From: Duffyella gerundensis
GTDB taxonomy: Bacteria; Pseudomonadota; Gammaproteobacteria; Enterobacterales; Enterobacteriaceae
Reading direction: 5' to 3'
DNA length: 64,000 nt
Assembly: GCF_001517405.1 (NCBI RefSeq)
Contig: NZ_LN907828.1
Span: 1-64,000, forward strand
This document shows positions 1 through 9,587 of the stretch, in pieces. Numbering within the stretch: position 1 is the first letter of the stretch; the number at the start of each line of letters is the position of its first letter. Both the position numbers and the translations under genes were made by a program. The notes under the pieces are model-generated. The model had not been told where the DNA came from. It worked only from the letters and a program-made list of their open reading frames with translations, and ran no database searches.

Positions 1-180
1 AAAGGCGAAACGATGAAGTACATTTTGGCGTTGAAAAGCAAGCCGGAGCAGGCGCAGTTGGCCGTTCGTGTTGGTATCGCCGTCGCCAAAAGTGATGGCA
101 ATTTTGACGATCAGGAAAAGGCCAACGCGCGTGAAATTATCGCCGCGCTGGGCTTTCAGGATCAGGAATTTGGTCTCTGA
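1..180 (+). CDS. terB: TerB, C-terminal part (partial, cut by window edge)
   Basis: The reading frame is open from base 1 and stops at 180. Its last 59 residues match the end of the TerB tellurite-resistance family, with the typical tail containing KSKPEQAQLAVRVG and AKSDGNFDDQEK and ending EFGL. TerB is a small helical cytoplasmic protein that works with TerC at the inner membrane. It lies 35 bases before terC on the same strand, in the usual terBCDE order. The start and any terZ/terA lie outside the window. Confidence 0.93.
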   Translation, partial: KGETMKYILALKSKPEQAQLAVRVGIAVAKSDGNFDDQEKANAREIIAALGFQDQEFGL

Positions 181-215
181 CCGCATTACTTTTTTAATAC
201 CCTGGAGCTTAACAC

Positions 216-1259
216 ATGCAATCCACTCACATCGGCTTCCCGATTGAGACTGTCGCAGTTTTCATACTGCTGTCGGTCGGCGCCATTTTTATTGACCTGT
301 TCATGCACCGTCATGACAAGCCAATTACCCTGAAAAGCGCCGCCTTATGGTCCGTTTTCTGGATCCTGATGGCGTTCGTTTTCGCCGGCTTCCTGTATGT
401 ACATCATGGCGCTGAAGTCGCCAGCCTGTTCGTTACCGGTTATGCGCTGGAAAAAGTGCTGTCGGTCGACAACCTGTTCGTCATGATGGCGATCTTCTCG
501 TGGTTTGCTATCCCGGACCGCTTCCGTCACCGCGTGCTGTACTGGGGCATCATCGGCGCTATCGTTTTCCGCGGTATCTTCGTGGCAATCGGTACCAGCC
601 TGCTGTCACTGGGCCCGTGGGTGGAAGTGGTCTTCGCGATTATCGTTGGCTGGACTGCGATAATGATGCTGAAAGGCGGCGGCGATGATGATGAAATTGA
701 GGATTATTCACAACATCTTGCCTATCGTATGGTCAAACGCTTTTATCCAATCTGGCCAAAACTCAAAGGCAGCGCCTTTGTCATCAGTCAGAAAGAAGTG
801 GATGAAGAACTGGCAAAACCAGAGAACGCCGACGTGAAAATCGGTCGCGTAGGCAAAGCCGCACGTTATGCCACGCCAATGCTGCTCTGTCTGGCTGTGG
901 TTGAACTTTCAGATGTTATGTTTGCCTTCGACTCCGTTCCGGCGGTGATCGCCGTGAGCCGTGAGCCGCTGATCGTTTATAGCGCCATGATGTTCGCCAT
1001 CCTTGGCCTGCGTACCCTGTACTTTGTACTGGAAGCGCTGAAGCAGTATCTGGTTCACCTGGAAAAAGCCGTTATCGTGCTGCTGTTCTTTATCGCCGTT
1101 AAGCTGGGCCTGAATGCGACTGACCACTTCTTCCATCACGGTTATGGCATTACCGCCACCCAAAGTCTGTTAGTGGTGATTGGTGTGCTGGCGCTGGGTA
1201 TCATTGCCAGCCTGCTGTTCCCGGGCAAAGCTGAACCGAAAGAAGATTTGCACGATTAA
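216..1259 (+). CDS. terC: TerC integral membrane tellurite-resistance protein
   Basis: This 347-residue protein is very hydrophobic, with about eight to nine membrane segments. It carries family hallmarks: an acidic intramembrane motif near residue 80 (EKVLSVDNLFV) and a second one near residue 235 (VELSDVMFAFDSVPA). Length is normal for TerC of ter operons (about 346). TerC is the membrane anchor of the Ter stress complex and may handle metal ions; the acidic membrane motifs are the expected ion ligands. It sits between terB and terD, consistent with one transcript. Confidence 0.96.
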   Translation: MQSTHIGFPIETVAVFILLSVGAIFIDLFMHRHDKPITLKSAALWSVFWILMAFVFAGFLYVHHGAEVASLFVTGYALEKVLSVDNLFVMMAIFSWFAIPDRFRHRVLYWGIIGAIVFRGIFVAIGTSLLSLGPWVEVVFAIIVGWTAIMMLKGGGDDDEIEDYSQHLAYRMVKRFYPIWPKLKGSAFVISQKEVDEELAKPENADVKIGRVGKAARYATPMLLCLAVVELSDVMFAFDSVPAVIAVSREPLIVYSAMMFAILGLRTLYFVLEALKQYLVHLEKAVIVLLFFIAVKLGLNATDHFFHHGYGITATQSLLVVIGVLALGIIASLLFPGKAEPKEDLHD

Positions 1260-1317
1260 ATACGATTAACATTAACGATTACGCACTGTGGCGTAACCAC
1301 TAATTGAGGAAAATAAC

Positions 1318-1896
1318 ATGGCAGTAACTCTCTCCAAAGGCGGTAACGTTTCACTCGCTAAAGCGGACCCGACGCTGGTAAAAGTTCGCCTTGGCCTTGG
1401 CTGGGATACGCGTTCAACCGACGGCCAGGACTTTGACCTTGATGCGTCAGCTTTTCTGCTGACCGACGCGGGCAAAGTTCGCGGCGATGCCGATTTCATT
1501 TTCTACAACAACCTGCGCTCTTCTGACGGCTCGGTCACCCATACCGGTGACAACCGTACCGGCGAAGGCGACGGTGATGATGAATCACTGGTGGTGGAAC
1601 TGAATAAGGTACCGGCGGAAGTCGCGAAAATCGTTTTTGTCGTCACCATTCATGATGCGCAGACGCGCCGTCAAAGTTTTGGTCAGGTTGCCAACGCGTT
1701 TATTCGCCTGGTCAACGATGACACCAACAACGAAGTGGCGCGTTACGATCTGTCAGAAGATGCCAGCACCGAGACGGCGATGCTGTTTGCCGAACTCTAT
1801 CGCCACAACGGCGAATGGAAATTCCGCGCCGTGGGTCAGGGTTATGCCGGTGGACTCGCGTCGGTCTGTGCGCAGTACGGTATCAACGCATCGTAA
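1318..1896 (+). CDS. terD: TerD, Ca2+-binding stress protein
   Basis: This 192-residue protein has the TerD domain along its whole length: [11 protein letters not shown] start, LGLGWD, the acidic [10 protein letters not shown] loop and the [13 protein letters not shown] calcium-binding segment. The ATG follows a GAGG ribosome site. TerD-family proteins are cytoplasmic, bind calcium and are thought to associate with TerB/TerC under tellurite, phage or colicin stress. It is about 66 percent similar by eye to the next gene, terE, so the two are tandem paralogues. Confidence 0.95.
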   Translation: MAVTLSKGGNVSLAKADPTLVKVRLGLGWDTRSTDGQDFDLDASAFLLTDAGKVRGDADFIFYNNLRSSDGSVTHTGDNRTGEGDGDDESLVVELNKVPAEVAKIVFVVTIHDAQTRRQSFGQVANAFIRLVNDDTNNEVARYDLSEDASTETAMLFAELYRHNGEWKFRAVGQGYAGGLASVCAQYGINAS

Positions 1897-1920
1897 TAAT
1901 TGAATTTGCAGTAAAACATT

Positions 1921-1945
1921 GCCCGCGAAAGCACGCTTTCCGGGC
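1921..1945 (+). other. Intercistronic RNA hairpin between terD and terE
   Basis: The arms GCCCG-c-GAAAG and CTTTC-CGGGC pair around a CACG loop, giving ten pairs with one bulged C. No T run follows, so this is not a normal terminator. It may adjust the terD/terE mRNA ratio by stability or processing; that role is inference. Confidence 0.55.
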
Positions 1946-1972
1946 ATCACACAAGCAAAGAGGAATGACACC

Positions 1973-2548
1973 ATGGCTGTATCTTTAACCAAAGGCGGTA
2001 ACGTAAGTCTGACCAAAGAAGCACCGGGCCTGAGCAAAATCGTTGCCGGACTGGGCTGGGACTCACGCGTGACCGACGGTTCTGCATTTGACCTCGACGC
2101 CTCGGTATTTCTGGTCGGTGATGATGGCAAAGTGCTGTCTGACCAACATTTTGTCTTTTTCAACAACGCCAAAAGCCCGGACGGTTCCGTGGTGCATCAG
2201 GGCGATAACCGCACCGGTGAAGGCGATGGCGACGATGAGCAGGTGAAATTCGACCTGAACGCCGTTCCGGCTGAGATCAAAAAAGCGGTGTTCGCCGTGA
2301 CCATTTACGATGCTGAAACCCGTAAGCAGAACTTTGGCATGGTCTCCAACGCCTATATCCGCATCGTCAACGAAGATAACAGCACCGAAATCGCGCGCTA
2401 CGATCTCTCCGAAGATGCCAGCACCGAAACCGCGATGGTGTTCGGTGAGCTTTATCGTCACAACAACGAGTGGAAGTTCAAGGCCGTGGGCCAGGGCTTC
2501 GCCGGCGGCCTGAGCGCGCTGGCTAAACAGCACGGCGTGTCCGTATAA
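1973..2548 (+). CDS. terE: TerE, Ca2+-binding stress protein
   Basis: A full-length 191-residue TerD-domain protein with the same calcium-binding signatures as TerD ([30 protein letters not shown]). An in-frame start exists at 1919, but the ATG at 1973 is chosen because it follows AGAGGAA and gives the family's [14 protein letters not shown]-terminus. It ends just before a strong terminator, so the terB-E transcript probably ends here for most polymerases. Confidence 0.95.
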   Translation: MAVSLTKGGNVSLTKEAPGLSKIVAGLGWDSRVTDGSAFDLDASVFLVGDDGKVLSDQHFVFFNNAKSPDGSVVHQGDNRTGEGDGDDEQVKFDLNAVPAEIKKAVFAVTIYDAETRKQNFGMVSNAYIRIVNEDNSTEIARYDLSEDASTETAMVFGELYRHNNEWKFKAVGQGFAGGLSALAKQHGVSV

Positions 2549-2563
2549 CGCATAACGCTGCTG

Positions 2564-2592
2564 AGCCCTGTCCCCGGACAGGGCTTTTTTTT
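2564..2592 (+). terminator. Rho-independent terminator after terE
   Basis: Perfect ten-base arms AGCCCTGTCC / GGACAGGGCT around a CC loop, followed directly by a T7 run. It separates terE from terF, so terF is expressed by read-through or from its own promoter. Confidence 0.9.
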
Positions 2593-2635
2593 ACCCTCAA
2601 TCTGCCTGAACAGGCCATATTGCAGAGGATGCCCT

Positions 2636-3892
2636 ATGGAATTGACCTCCGGTCAGAACACCGTACTGGCCACCCGCCAGCTTGAAGTGCAGCTGACTTA
2701 CGCCTTTCATCCCCATTTCACCAGCGACCTCGACGCCTCCGCTTTTCTGCTCAACGGCGATGAAAAGGTTCTGTCCGATGAGTCGATGATTTTCTATAAC
2801 CAGCCACGCAACGCTAACGGATCCGTGGTGCTGGAAACTGAGCCAGGCCAGGTGCGACTGCGGCTCGATCTCGATCGCCTGGCGGAAAACGTCAGCAAGG
2901 TGGCGCTGACGCTGGTGATTGACGGCAAAGACAACATCAGCGGACTCAGCGCCCTGGCGTTACAGGCTGATGGTCATCGTTATCAGGTGCCGCTGGCGGA
3001 TCGCAGTGAAAAAGCGCTGATTGTGGCGCAGATTTATCGCCATCAGGGCGGCTGGAAAATACGCGCACTCGGCCAGGGTTTTAACGGCGGCCTGCAGCCG
3101 CTGGCGCAGCATTATGGTGTGGATATCGCCGCGCCGGAAAACGTGCCTGTGCCACCCGCGGCACCCGTTACCACCACGGTAAGCCTTGAGAAAAAACTGG
3201 CGAAGGTACCTGCACTGGTCAGTCTGGCAAAGCCCATCCGTGTCAGTCTGGAAAAGCACCGGCTGCACGATGTGAAAGCGCGTGTCGCGTTTGTGCTTGA
3301 TGCCTCCGGCTCAATGACCAACCAGTTTAAAAGCGGCAACGTGCAGAAAGTGCTGGAGCGCGTAGCGGCGCTGGCGGTGCAGTTTGATGATGATGGCGCG
3401 CTGGAACTCTGGGCGTTTGGCACGGAATTCAAAAAGTATGAAGACGTCACGCTGGATAACCTCGATGGCTATGTCGAACGGCTGCGCAGCACCGGTAAAC
3501 GCAGCATGTGGGAAATTATTCCCGGCCTCGGCGGCACCAACAACGAGCCGCCGGTCATGCAGGATATTATTGCCACCTTCAGCGACAGCACGCAGCCCGC
3601 CTTTGTGGTGTTTATCACCGACGGCGGCATCAACAAAACCCGCGAGATAAAAAATGCCATTCGCGAATCGGCCCAGCTGCCGATTTTCTGGAAGTATATG
3701 GGGCTGGGCGGCAGCAATTACGGCATTCTGGAAAAGCTGGATAACTTCACCGATCGGCTGGTGGACAATACCCACTTTTTTCCGGTGGATGACTACAAAC
3801 GCATCAGCGACGAGCGCCTTTACGACCTGCTGTTGACCGAATTTCGTGAATGGCTTGACGAGGCGCGGCGGAAAAAAATTCTGCGCGACTAA
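2636..3892 (+). CDS. terF: TerF, TerD-like domain fused to a von Willebrand A domain
   Basis: In this 418-residue protein, residues 1-165 are a diverged TerD domain (DLDASAFLL kept, calcium loop weaker) and residues 215-405 are a VWA domain. A complete MIDAS set is visible: DASGSM near residue 222, a threonine region in the middle, and a TDGGINKT segment near residue 330. This domain order and length match TerF of plasmid and chromosomal ter operons. VWA domains mediate metal-dependent protein binding, so TerF may be an effector or scaffold. The ATG is preceded by GCAGAGGATG. Confidence 0.9.
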   Translation: MELTSGQNTVLATRQLEVQLTYAFHPHFTSDLDASAFLLNGDEKVLSDESMIFYNQPRNANGSVVLETEPGQVRLRLDLDRLAENVSKVALTLVIDGKDNISGLSALALQADGHRYQVPLADRSEKALIVAQIYRHQGGWKIRALGQGFNGGLQPLAQHYGVDIAAPENVPVPPAAPVTTTVSLEKKLAKVPALVSLAKPIRVSLEKHRLHDVKARVAFVLDASGSMTNQFKSGNVQKVLERVAALAVQFDDDGALELWAFGTEFKKYEDVTLDNLDGYVERLRSTGKRSMWEIIPGLGGTNNEPPVMQDIIATFSDSTQPAFVVFITDGGINKTREIKNAIRESAQLPIFWKYMGLGGSNYGILEKLDNFTDRLVDNTHFFPVDDYKRISDERLYDLLLTEFREWLDEARRKKILRD

Positions 3893-3908
3893 GCCGCCTG
3901 AGACCCGC

Positions 3909-3933
3909 CTGCCGCGTCATCACACGCGGGCAG
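3909..3933 (+). other. Hairpin downstream of terF
   Basis: CTGCC-GCG and CGC-g-GGCAG arms pair around an eight-base loop 16 bases after the terF stop. There is no T run, so it is at best a weak terminator or an mRNA 3' end. Confidence 0.4.
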
Positions 3934-4044
3934 CCGAAAACCACAGCGTTGATTGGGTTGCCATAAGCGGAAGCCGCGTTATCCTCTTTAGCAACCAACC
4001 TGGCTTTTTACTTATCTCCAGCTGATGTCAGCTAAGGACGGACG

Positions 4045-4488
4045 ATGACTTTCCTGATTTTTCTTGTGGCCTGCGGCGCGGCGGCCAGCACCGGCATGCT
4101 GTTTAAACCTGGCGAATGGTATGACGGCCTTAAAAAGCCCTGGTTCACGCCGCCAAAGTGGCTCTTTCCGGTCGCCTGGTCAATTATCTATCTGCTGCTT
4201 GCCTGGGCAGGATATCGCCTTACCTTGCTGCCCGGCAGCGAGACGTTGCTGGCGCTGTGGGCGGCGCAAATCGCCCTGAACACGCTGTGGACGCCGATCT
4301 TTTTTGGTGCGCATCGCATCGTCGCGGGCATGATTATTCTGTCGCTGCTTTGGCTGATCGTCGCCACGATGGTGGTGCTGGCCTTCCAGCTCGACAGCGC
4401 TATCGGCCTGATGCTGGTGCCCTATATTGTCTGGCTCACCGTCGCCGCCGCGCTGAATTTCTCTATCCTGCGCCATAACCGCGCCTGA
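4045..4488 (+). CDS. tspO: TspO/MBR family membrane protein
   Basis: 147 residues with five predicted membrane helices. Family motifs are present: WYDGLKKPWFTPP near residue 26, WSIIYLLLAWAGYRL, and the A-x-N-x-x-W-TPIFFG block near residue 80. Bacterial TspO binds porphyrins and sterol-like ligands and takes part in tetrapyrrole and stress regulation. The gene stands alone between terF and a bidirectional terminator. Length fits the family (about 150-160). Confidence 0.9.
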   Translation: MTFLIFLVACGAAASTGMLFKPGEWYDGLKKPWFTPPKWLFPVAWSIIYLLLAWAGYRLTLLPGSETLLALWAAQIALNTLWTPIFFGAHRIVAGMIILSLLWLIVATMVVLAFQLDSAIGLMLVPYIVWLTVAAALNFSILRHNRA

Positions 4489-4500
4489 CAGCCGATTGAC

Positions 4501-4529
4501 AAAAAGCCCGCCGAATGGCGGGCTTTTTT
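4501..4529. terminator. Bidirectional terminator between tspO and the aldo/keto reductase gene
   Basis: GCCCGCC-GAAT-GGCGGGC stem with an A5 run on the left and a T6 run on the right, so it can end transcripts from both converging genes. Confidence 0.9.
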
Positions 4530-4559
4530 ATGGAACGCGTTTCGCGTTAAACACTGCTG

Positions 4560-5546
4560 TTACCAGCGCTGGTGTACCCATGGCGCGATTTTTTGCTGAT
4601 AAATTGCCTTGATCGCTGCCATTGTCTCGTCGCTGAGCGCGGGAAGATCGCTGGCGCGCGCATTGGCCTGCGCCTGCTCGCGGTTTTTTGCGCCGGGAAT
4701 CACCACGCTGATGGCATCGGCCATCAGGATCCAGCGCAGCGCAAAGGCCGCCATGGTGGCATCGCCGCTCACATACTGGCGAACGTCTTCAACCGCATCA
4801 AGCGCCACGTCATAAGGTACGCCAGAGAAGGTTTCGCCTTTATCAAAGGCTTCGCCATTGCGGTTAAACGCACGGTGATCGTCAGCCGAAAACGCCGTAG
4901 TGGCGCTCATTTTTCCGGTCAGCAAGCCCGATGCCAGCGGCACGCGTGCGATAACCGCCACGTTACGGCGACGCGCTTCCTGGAAAAACAGCTCCGCCGG
5001 ACGCTGACGAAACAGGTTATAGATGATCTGCACCGAGGTGACGTTGGGAAACTCCATCGCCTTCAGCGCTTCTTCAATCTTCTCTACCGACACGCCATAA
5101 GCCCGAATTTTACCGGCCGCCTGCATCTCATCCAGCGCGGCAAAAACCTCCGGCTGGTAGTAAACCTCCGTTGGCGGGCAGTGCAATTGCAGCAGATCCA
5201 GCGTATCGGTTTGCAGATTCTCCAGAGAGCGATCGACAAAGGCTGTTAAGTTTTCGGCGTTGTAACCTTCGGCCACGTGCGGCGAGAGACGGCGTCCCGC
5301 CTTGGTCGCCACAAAAGGACGCTCGCCACCACGTTCGTTGAGCACTTCAGCAATGATTTTTTCCGAGCGGCCATCACCGTAGACATCAGCGGTATCGATA
5401 AAGGAGATACCTGCGTCCAGCGCGGCATGCAGGGCGCTTTTGGCATCCTCATGGGAAACTTCACCCCAGGTACCACCAATTGCCCAGGCGCCGAAGCCCA
5501 CTTCGGAAACGCTGCGTCCCGTGCGGCCAAAAATACGTTGTTTCAT
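4560..5546 (-). CDS. Aldo/keto reductase
   Basis: 328 residues from the ATG at 5546, which follows AAGGATAACTCC; the frame is open 75 bases further upstream but without a good ribosome site. The AKR fold is clear: GFGAWAIGGTWG near the N-terminus, DTADVYGDGRSE with the catalytic Asp and Tyr, the Lys in ATKAG, and LQLHCPP with the catalytic His region. It should be a soluble NADPH-dependent carbonyl reductase; the substrate is unknown. It is divergent from a LysR regulator that probably controls it. Confidence 0.88.
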   Translation of the reverse strand: MKQRIFGRTGRSVSEVGFGAWAIGGTWGEVSHEDAKSALHAALDAGISFIDTADVYGDGRSEKIIAEVLNERGGERPFVATKAGRRLSPHVAEGYNAENLTAFVDRSLENLQTDTLDLLQLHCPPTEVYYQPEVFAALDEMQAAGKIRAYGVSVEKIEEALKAMEFPNVTSVQIIYNLFRQRPAELFFQEARRRNVAVIARVPLASGLLTGKMSATTAFSADDHRAFNRNGEAFDKGETFSGVPYDVALDAVEDVRQYVSGDATMAAFALRWILMADAISVVIPGAKNREQAQANARASDLPALSDETMAAIKAIYQQKIAPWVHQRW

Positions 5547-5678
5547 GGAGTTATCCTTAATCGTTATGCTGCCCTTATGGCATATTCGGGCCGATGAGTA
5601 AGCATAGCGTTTTACCTGCAACCGCGTAGCGTGTTAAAGATGAATGCCATTCATTCCAGCAGTGACTGTTATTTCACT

Positions 5679-6611
5679 ATGAACCGTATCGACTTTGCCG
5701 ATTTACAGGTGTTCCTCAACGTCGCGCGCTGCCGTAGCTTTAAGCTTGCCGCCATCGAGCTGGGATTAACGCCGTCCGCGGTCAGCCACGCTATTCGTCG
5801 GCTTGAAACCCGGCTCGGTGCTCGTTTACTTAACCGGACCAGCCGGGCGGTGTCCGCGACGGCGTTGGGCATCGATCTGGCAGAAAGGCTGGCAGGCGGT
5901 TTTGACACCATCGGCGCCGCGCTGGAAACGCTGAATGCACCCGGCAGCGGCCGTTTTGGTGAATTGCGCATCAATGTTTTTTCGGATGCCGCCCATCAGC
6001 TGATTGCCCCGATTCTGCCGCTGTTTGTTATGCGCTGCGCCGAGGTCAGATTAACCATCGTCGTGGACGAAAGGCCGGTTGATATTACCGCTGAAGGTTT
6101 TGATGCTGGCATGCGCTACGGTCATTTGGTCCCGGAAGATATGATTGCCGTGCCGCTCACCGGCCCGCAGCGCTGGATTGTGGTGGCATCACCGGCTTAT
6201 CTTCATCAGCACGGCACGCCTGAAACACCCGCGGAGCTGAAGCAGCACACCTGTATTCAGCTGCTGTTGGGCAATAATGCCGGTTTTCGCTGGGAATTCG
6301 GCGCGGGTGAGCAGGCATTCAGCATGAGCGTGCCGGGCCTGATCACCATCAAAGATACCGCCACCACCATTACTGCGGCTAAAGCAGGCATCGGGCTGGC
6401 CTATGTGCTGGAGTCGCGCGTTGCCAGCGAACTGGCGGAAGGCAGCCTGGTCAGTGTGCTCAACAGCTGGGCTTCACCGGGCGAACCTTTTCATATCTAC
6501 TACAGCAGCCGTCGCTATGTGCATCCTGCGTTGCGCGAGTTCATTAACATCGTGCGCCAGCACAACGGGTTGCAGTCGTTACCTGCGCTCAACAACCCGA
6601 CTGAATCCTGA
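5679..6611 (+). CDS. LysR-family transcriptional regulator
   Basis: 310 residues from ATG 5679 (MNRIDFADLQVFLNVARCRSF). The N-terminal winged helix-turn-helix (SFKLAAIELGLTPSAVSHAI) is followed by a substrate-binding-type effector domain from about residue 90. It resembles the group of LysR proteins that act on neighbouring reductase genes. An in-frame upstream start at 5631 gives a non-conserved extension, so it is rejected. The divergent arrangement with the aldo/keto reductase, 132 bases apart, suggests autoregulation and control of that gene. Confidence 0.88.
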   Translation: MNRIDFADLQVFLNVARCRSFKLAAIELGLTPSAVSHAIRRLETRLGARLLNRTSRAVSATALGIDLAERLAGGFDTIGAALETLNAPGSGRFGELRINVFSDAAHQLIAPILPLFVMRCAEVRLTIVVDERPVDITAEGFDAGMRYGHLVPEDMIAVPLTGPQRWIVVASPAYLHQHGTPETPAELKQHTCIQLLLGNNAGFRWEFGAGEQAFSMSVPGLITIKDTATTITAAKAGIGLAYVLESRVASELAEGSLVSVLNSWASPGEPFHIYYSSRRYVHPALREFINIVRQHNGLQSLPALNNPTES

Positions 6612-6627
6612 TGTGACGCTGTCACAT
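6611..6627. repeat. Palindrome ATGTGAC-GCT-GTCACAT (variant of the GTGAC-N3-GTCAC motif)
   Basis: Perfect seven-base arms fill the 15-base gap between the convergent LysR and DapA-like stop codons. Its core, GTGACGCTGTCAC, differs by one base from the palindrome found at 17153, 23839 and 56041. Confidence 0.7.
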
Positions 6628-7517
6628 TATGCCAGCGCCAGTTGGGTGATAACCTGTTCAATTTCGTTGCGAGCCTGCCTGTCTGGCAACGCCAGCGGCA
6701 GCGGCAGGCAATCCTCCTGCACCAGATTCAGCGCGACCGCCGCGCTGGCTACCACGCGCAGGCTGCCATATTTACCAAACAGCCGCCACAGTGGGTCCAG
6801 CGCCTGGTTACTCGTCAGAGCACGCTCCCGCTGGCCGTTTAACGCCTGCGTGGCCAGCGTCATTGCCAGCTGCGGGAAAAGGCCGCCGACTACCGAATAC
6901 CAACTGTCACAGCCAGCCAGCAGCGCAGGGACGGCAAAAGCATCGCCGCTGATGCCTAACGAGATGCGCTCCGGCAGGCTTGCCCGCAGGGCGGCAATGC
7001 GGTCAATGCAGCGTTCACGATCGGGATAGCCACCGGCAAGTTTGATCGACTGGATGGCCGGCAGCTCCGCCAGGCGAGCATACAGCGCATCGCTGAAATC
7101 AAAATGGGTCACGCCCGGATTTTCATAAACGCAGATCGGCACGGAAACCGCCCGCGATACCGTTTCATACAGTGTGAATACTTCCTCTTCGGTGAGCTTT
7201 TGATAGGAGACCGGCGCCAGCAGCAGCGCCTGTGCACCTGCCTGCTGCGCATCGTCGGCGGCGAGCAAAATCTCTCTGGTGCGCAACGCGCCAACGCTGG
7301 TCATCACCGGCAGCGTACCGGCGACCTCAACCGCCAGCTTCACCAGGCGGGCGCGCTCTTCGCGCGGCAGATAGGCGTAATTGCCGGTTGAACCCAGCAC
7401 ACAGATCGAATCAACCTTCGCGTTAATCAGGCGTTCGATCAGCCCAGAATATGCACGGTCATCGGTGCCGAACTCATCCATCGGCGTCAGGGGAAATGCA
7501 CACAGGCCGGTAAACAT
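6627..7517 (-). CDS. DapA/NanA-family lyase (dihydrodipicolinate synthase-like)
   Basis: 296 residues of TIM-barrel aldolase. The Schiff-base lysine is in IQSIKLAGG near residue 160, the catalytic tyrosine in ICVYENPG near residue 132, and the pyruvate-binding GSTGNYAYL near residue 43 (the family usually has GTTGE). It should condense or cleave a pyruvate-containing compound. It is not DapA itself, since dapA is housekeeping and the motifs are diverged. Start supported by AAGGAACC before ATG 7517. It converges on the LysR gene with only 15 bases between stops. Confidence 0.85.
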   Translation of the reverse strand: MFTGLCAFPLTPMDEFGTDDRAYSGLIERLINAKVDSICVLGSTGNYAYLPREERARLVKLAVEVAGTLPVMTSVGALRTREILLAADDAQQAGAQALLLAPVSYQKLTEEEVFTLYETVSRAVSVPICVYENPGVTHFDFSDALYARLAELPAIQSIKLAGGYPDRERCIDRIAALRASLPERISLGISGDAFAVPALLAGCDSWYSVVGGLFPQLAMTLATQALNGQRERALTSNQALDPLWRLFGKYGSLRVVASAAVALNLVQEDCLPLPLALPDRQARNEIEQVITQLALA

Positions 7518-7869
7518 GCGAGGTTCCTTTTTAGGTTAAGGTTGGGCAGACACATCGATAATGGCAACAGCGCGCCAGCGCAGGCCACCAGATTATTGTT
7601 AACAAAAGAAACCGTCCAATCATTCCAACCAGCCAGGTTCGCCTCAGCGCGTTGCGGCATGACATACTGCCTTATAATCCCTGACGAACAGGGGTGATTC
7701 ACCTGGATCTGTTAACCGGTAAACATATGAAATGATGGCTTTCAGGCTGGCCAGCCAGGGCATTACGCTGGCAGGTAGAGCGGGGAATATCGATGCGTAG
7801 CCGCCGCTGTTCAGCGCGATGTTAAATGAAGCACAAGATGGGTAGTGCGGCCCCGAACGGAGCACGGTA
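7518..7869. other. Intergenic region, no gene seen
   Basis: 352 bases between two divergent genes. It should hold both promoters. The perfect ten-base palindrome TTGTTAACAA at 7596-7605 lies about 80 bases upstream of the lyase gene and could be an operator. Short open frames here lack ribosome sites and family features. Confidence 0.4.
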
Positions 7870-9072
7870 ATGAATGACTTAACCAGCAGCAGCAGCCAGG
7901 CGGGCTTTTCCATTCCCGGCTTTGAGCTAATTTATGATGCGCCAATAGAAACCAGCCTGCAGGCTGATGATCTGCGCAGCAGCGCGGTGGTATGGACAGA
8001 GATGTTTGACCAGGCGCAGCAGCAGATTGATATCGCGCAGTTCTACGTCGCCAGTCAGTCCGGGTCACGGCTTGATGAGGTTTTACGCGCGCTGAAAGCC
8101 GCGGCAGCGCGCGGCGTGAGAATTCGATTCCTGATTGAAGAGCAGGGCCTGAAACGCAGCACGGCTGACACGCTGGCCGAGCTACAATCGATAACCGGCC
8201 TCAGCTTGCGCACGATTGCTTTTGCGCGTCTGACCGGCGGGATTATGCATGCCAAATACCTGCTGATTGATGGCAAGCGGGCCTTTGTCGGTAGCCAGAA
8301 TTTTGACTGGCGCGCGCTGGAGCATATTCACGAAACCGGGGTGCTGATTGATGATGCGCTGGTGGTGCAGCAGATTGCGGCGATCTTCAATCACGACTGG
8401 GAAATGCAGCCGTTGTTGCAAGCCGGACTGCCGTTGCCGGTCGGCGAGCTTACGGCTTGTCAGCCAGCAGCGTGCGATCGCGATCATTTTCTTGTCGCCA
8501 GCCCGACAGCATTGAATCCGGCGGGCATCGCCGACGCGCAAGTCGTGCTGCCGCAGTTACTTGCCGCGGCCAAATCACACATACACGTGCAGGTGATGGA
8601 GTATTCGCCGTTGCTGTTTGGCGCTGGACGTCGCAGAGGCTTCTATCCGCTCATCGATAACGCTTTACGCGCTGCTGCCGCGCGTGGCGTTGAGGTCGCG
8701 CTGATGGTGGCGAACTGGAATACCAAACAGCCCGACATCAGCTGGCTGAAAAGCCTGGCGCTGGTGCCTAATGTGCATATCAGGATCGTCACGCTGCCCG
8801 ATGCCAGCAGTGGATTTATTCCCTTTGCGCGGGTGATTCACAGCAAAATCATGACTATCGATCACCGTCTCGCCTGGGTCGGCACCAGCAACTGGAGCGG
8901 TGGCTACCTGGATAATTCGCGCAATCTGGAGTTGGTGATGAACAATGCAACACTGGCACAGCGGCTCGACGCGCTCTGGCAGCAGCTGTGGCAGAGTGAA
9001 TATGCCGCACCGTTACAGATTGATTATGACTATCCCGCACCGGATCCGGCTGGGCTGAAATCGGCAACATGA
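7870..9072 (+). CDS. Phospholipase D-like protein with two HKD motifs
   Basis: 400 residues. Both catalytic HxK(x)4D motifs of the PLD superfamily are intact: HAKYLLIDG near residue 127 (followed by FVGSQNFDW) and HSKIMTID near residue 324 (followed by WVGTSNWSGG). The second half repeats the fold of the first, as in cardiolipin synthases and PLD-type phosphodiesterases. No convincing signal peptide or membrane anchor is visible, unlike ClsA. It may be a phospholipase or phosphatidyltransferase; substrate unknown. Confidence 0.85.
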   Translation: MNDLTSSSSQAGFSIPGFELIYDAPIETSLQADDLRSSAVVWTEMFDQAQQQIDIAQFYVASQSGSRLDEVLRALKAAAARGVRIRFLIEEQGLKRSTADTLAELQSITGLSLRTIAFARLTGGIMHAKYLLIDGKRAFVGSQNFDWRALEHIHETGVLIDDALVVQQIAAIFNHDWEMQPLLQAGLPLPVGELTACQPAACDRDHFLVASPTALNPAGIADAQVVLPQLLAAAKSHIHVQVMEYSPLLFGAGRRRGFYPLIDNALRAAAARGVEVALMVANWNTKQPDISWLKSLALVPNVHIRIVTLPDASSGFIPFARVIHSKIMTIDHRLAWVGTSNWSGGYLDNSRNLELVMNNATLAQRLDALWQQLWQSEYAAPLQIDYDYPAPDPAGLKSAT

Positions 9073-9246
9073 ACGTCTGTCGCAGAAAGCAAACAGCTTT
9101 TTCGTTACGGTGTCACGTTTAGGCTGATATGCTCATGATCTTTATTTATATTTTACTAACAGTAGCTTATGGGTTTCCCTTCAGACAATACGCCGTCTCA
9201 GGCTATGATGATTGTCCTTATAAAGAAATGTTGAGTTCTCAAGCTT

Positions 9247-9480
9247 GTGTATAAACGGGAGGCTCCATGCACAATCGACCGTTTCATTGCGAGACGAAAA
9301 AACGTTTTTTCTCGGCGGCTCAGGCTGGAGCTTTTTTCCCTGCTTATTTGCGTGATGGTCGGCGTGGCGGTTGGCCTGATGAGTGGAGCCGGTCATTTGT
9401 CTGCGGAAACCATAACGGGCATTACGGTATGCGCACTTTTTCTCTTACTGGCCGTGACTGATCGGCTACTTAAAAAATAG
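9247..9480 (+). CDS. Small two-helix membrane protein, probably frameshifted near its start
   Basis: The frame opening at GTG 9247 encodes 77 residues with two hydrophobic helices (about 30-50 and 55-73). GTG 9247 has no ribosome site. A strong site, GGGAGG at 9257-9262, instead serves ATG 9267, whose frame is different and becomes non-hydrophobic after about 15 residues. The two frames meet at a T6 run (9305-9310). Removing one T would join MHNRPFHCETKKRF to the membrane part, giving a protein of about 70 residues. So this is either a frameshift mutation or a sequencing error. Family not recognised. Confidence 0.55.
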   Translation: MYKREAPCTIDRFIARRKNVFSRRLRLELFSLLICVMVGVAVGLMSGAGHLSAETITGITVCALFLLLAVTDRLLKK

Positions 9481-9587
9481 CTGCCGCGTGGGTAACGGTT
9501 TAACTGGCAGGCTGAAACCCGCTTCGGGCGCCGCTTGTCCAGTGACGGCAAGCGCCGGTTCTGGCCAGTAGCCGTTCTGAATGTCGG

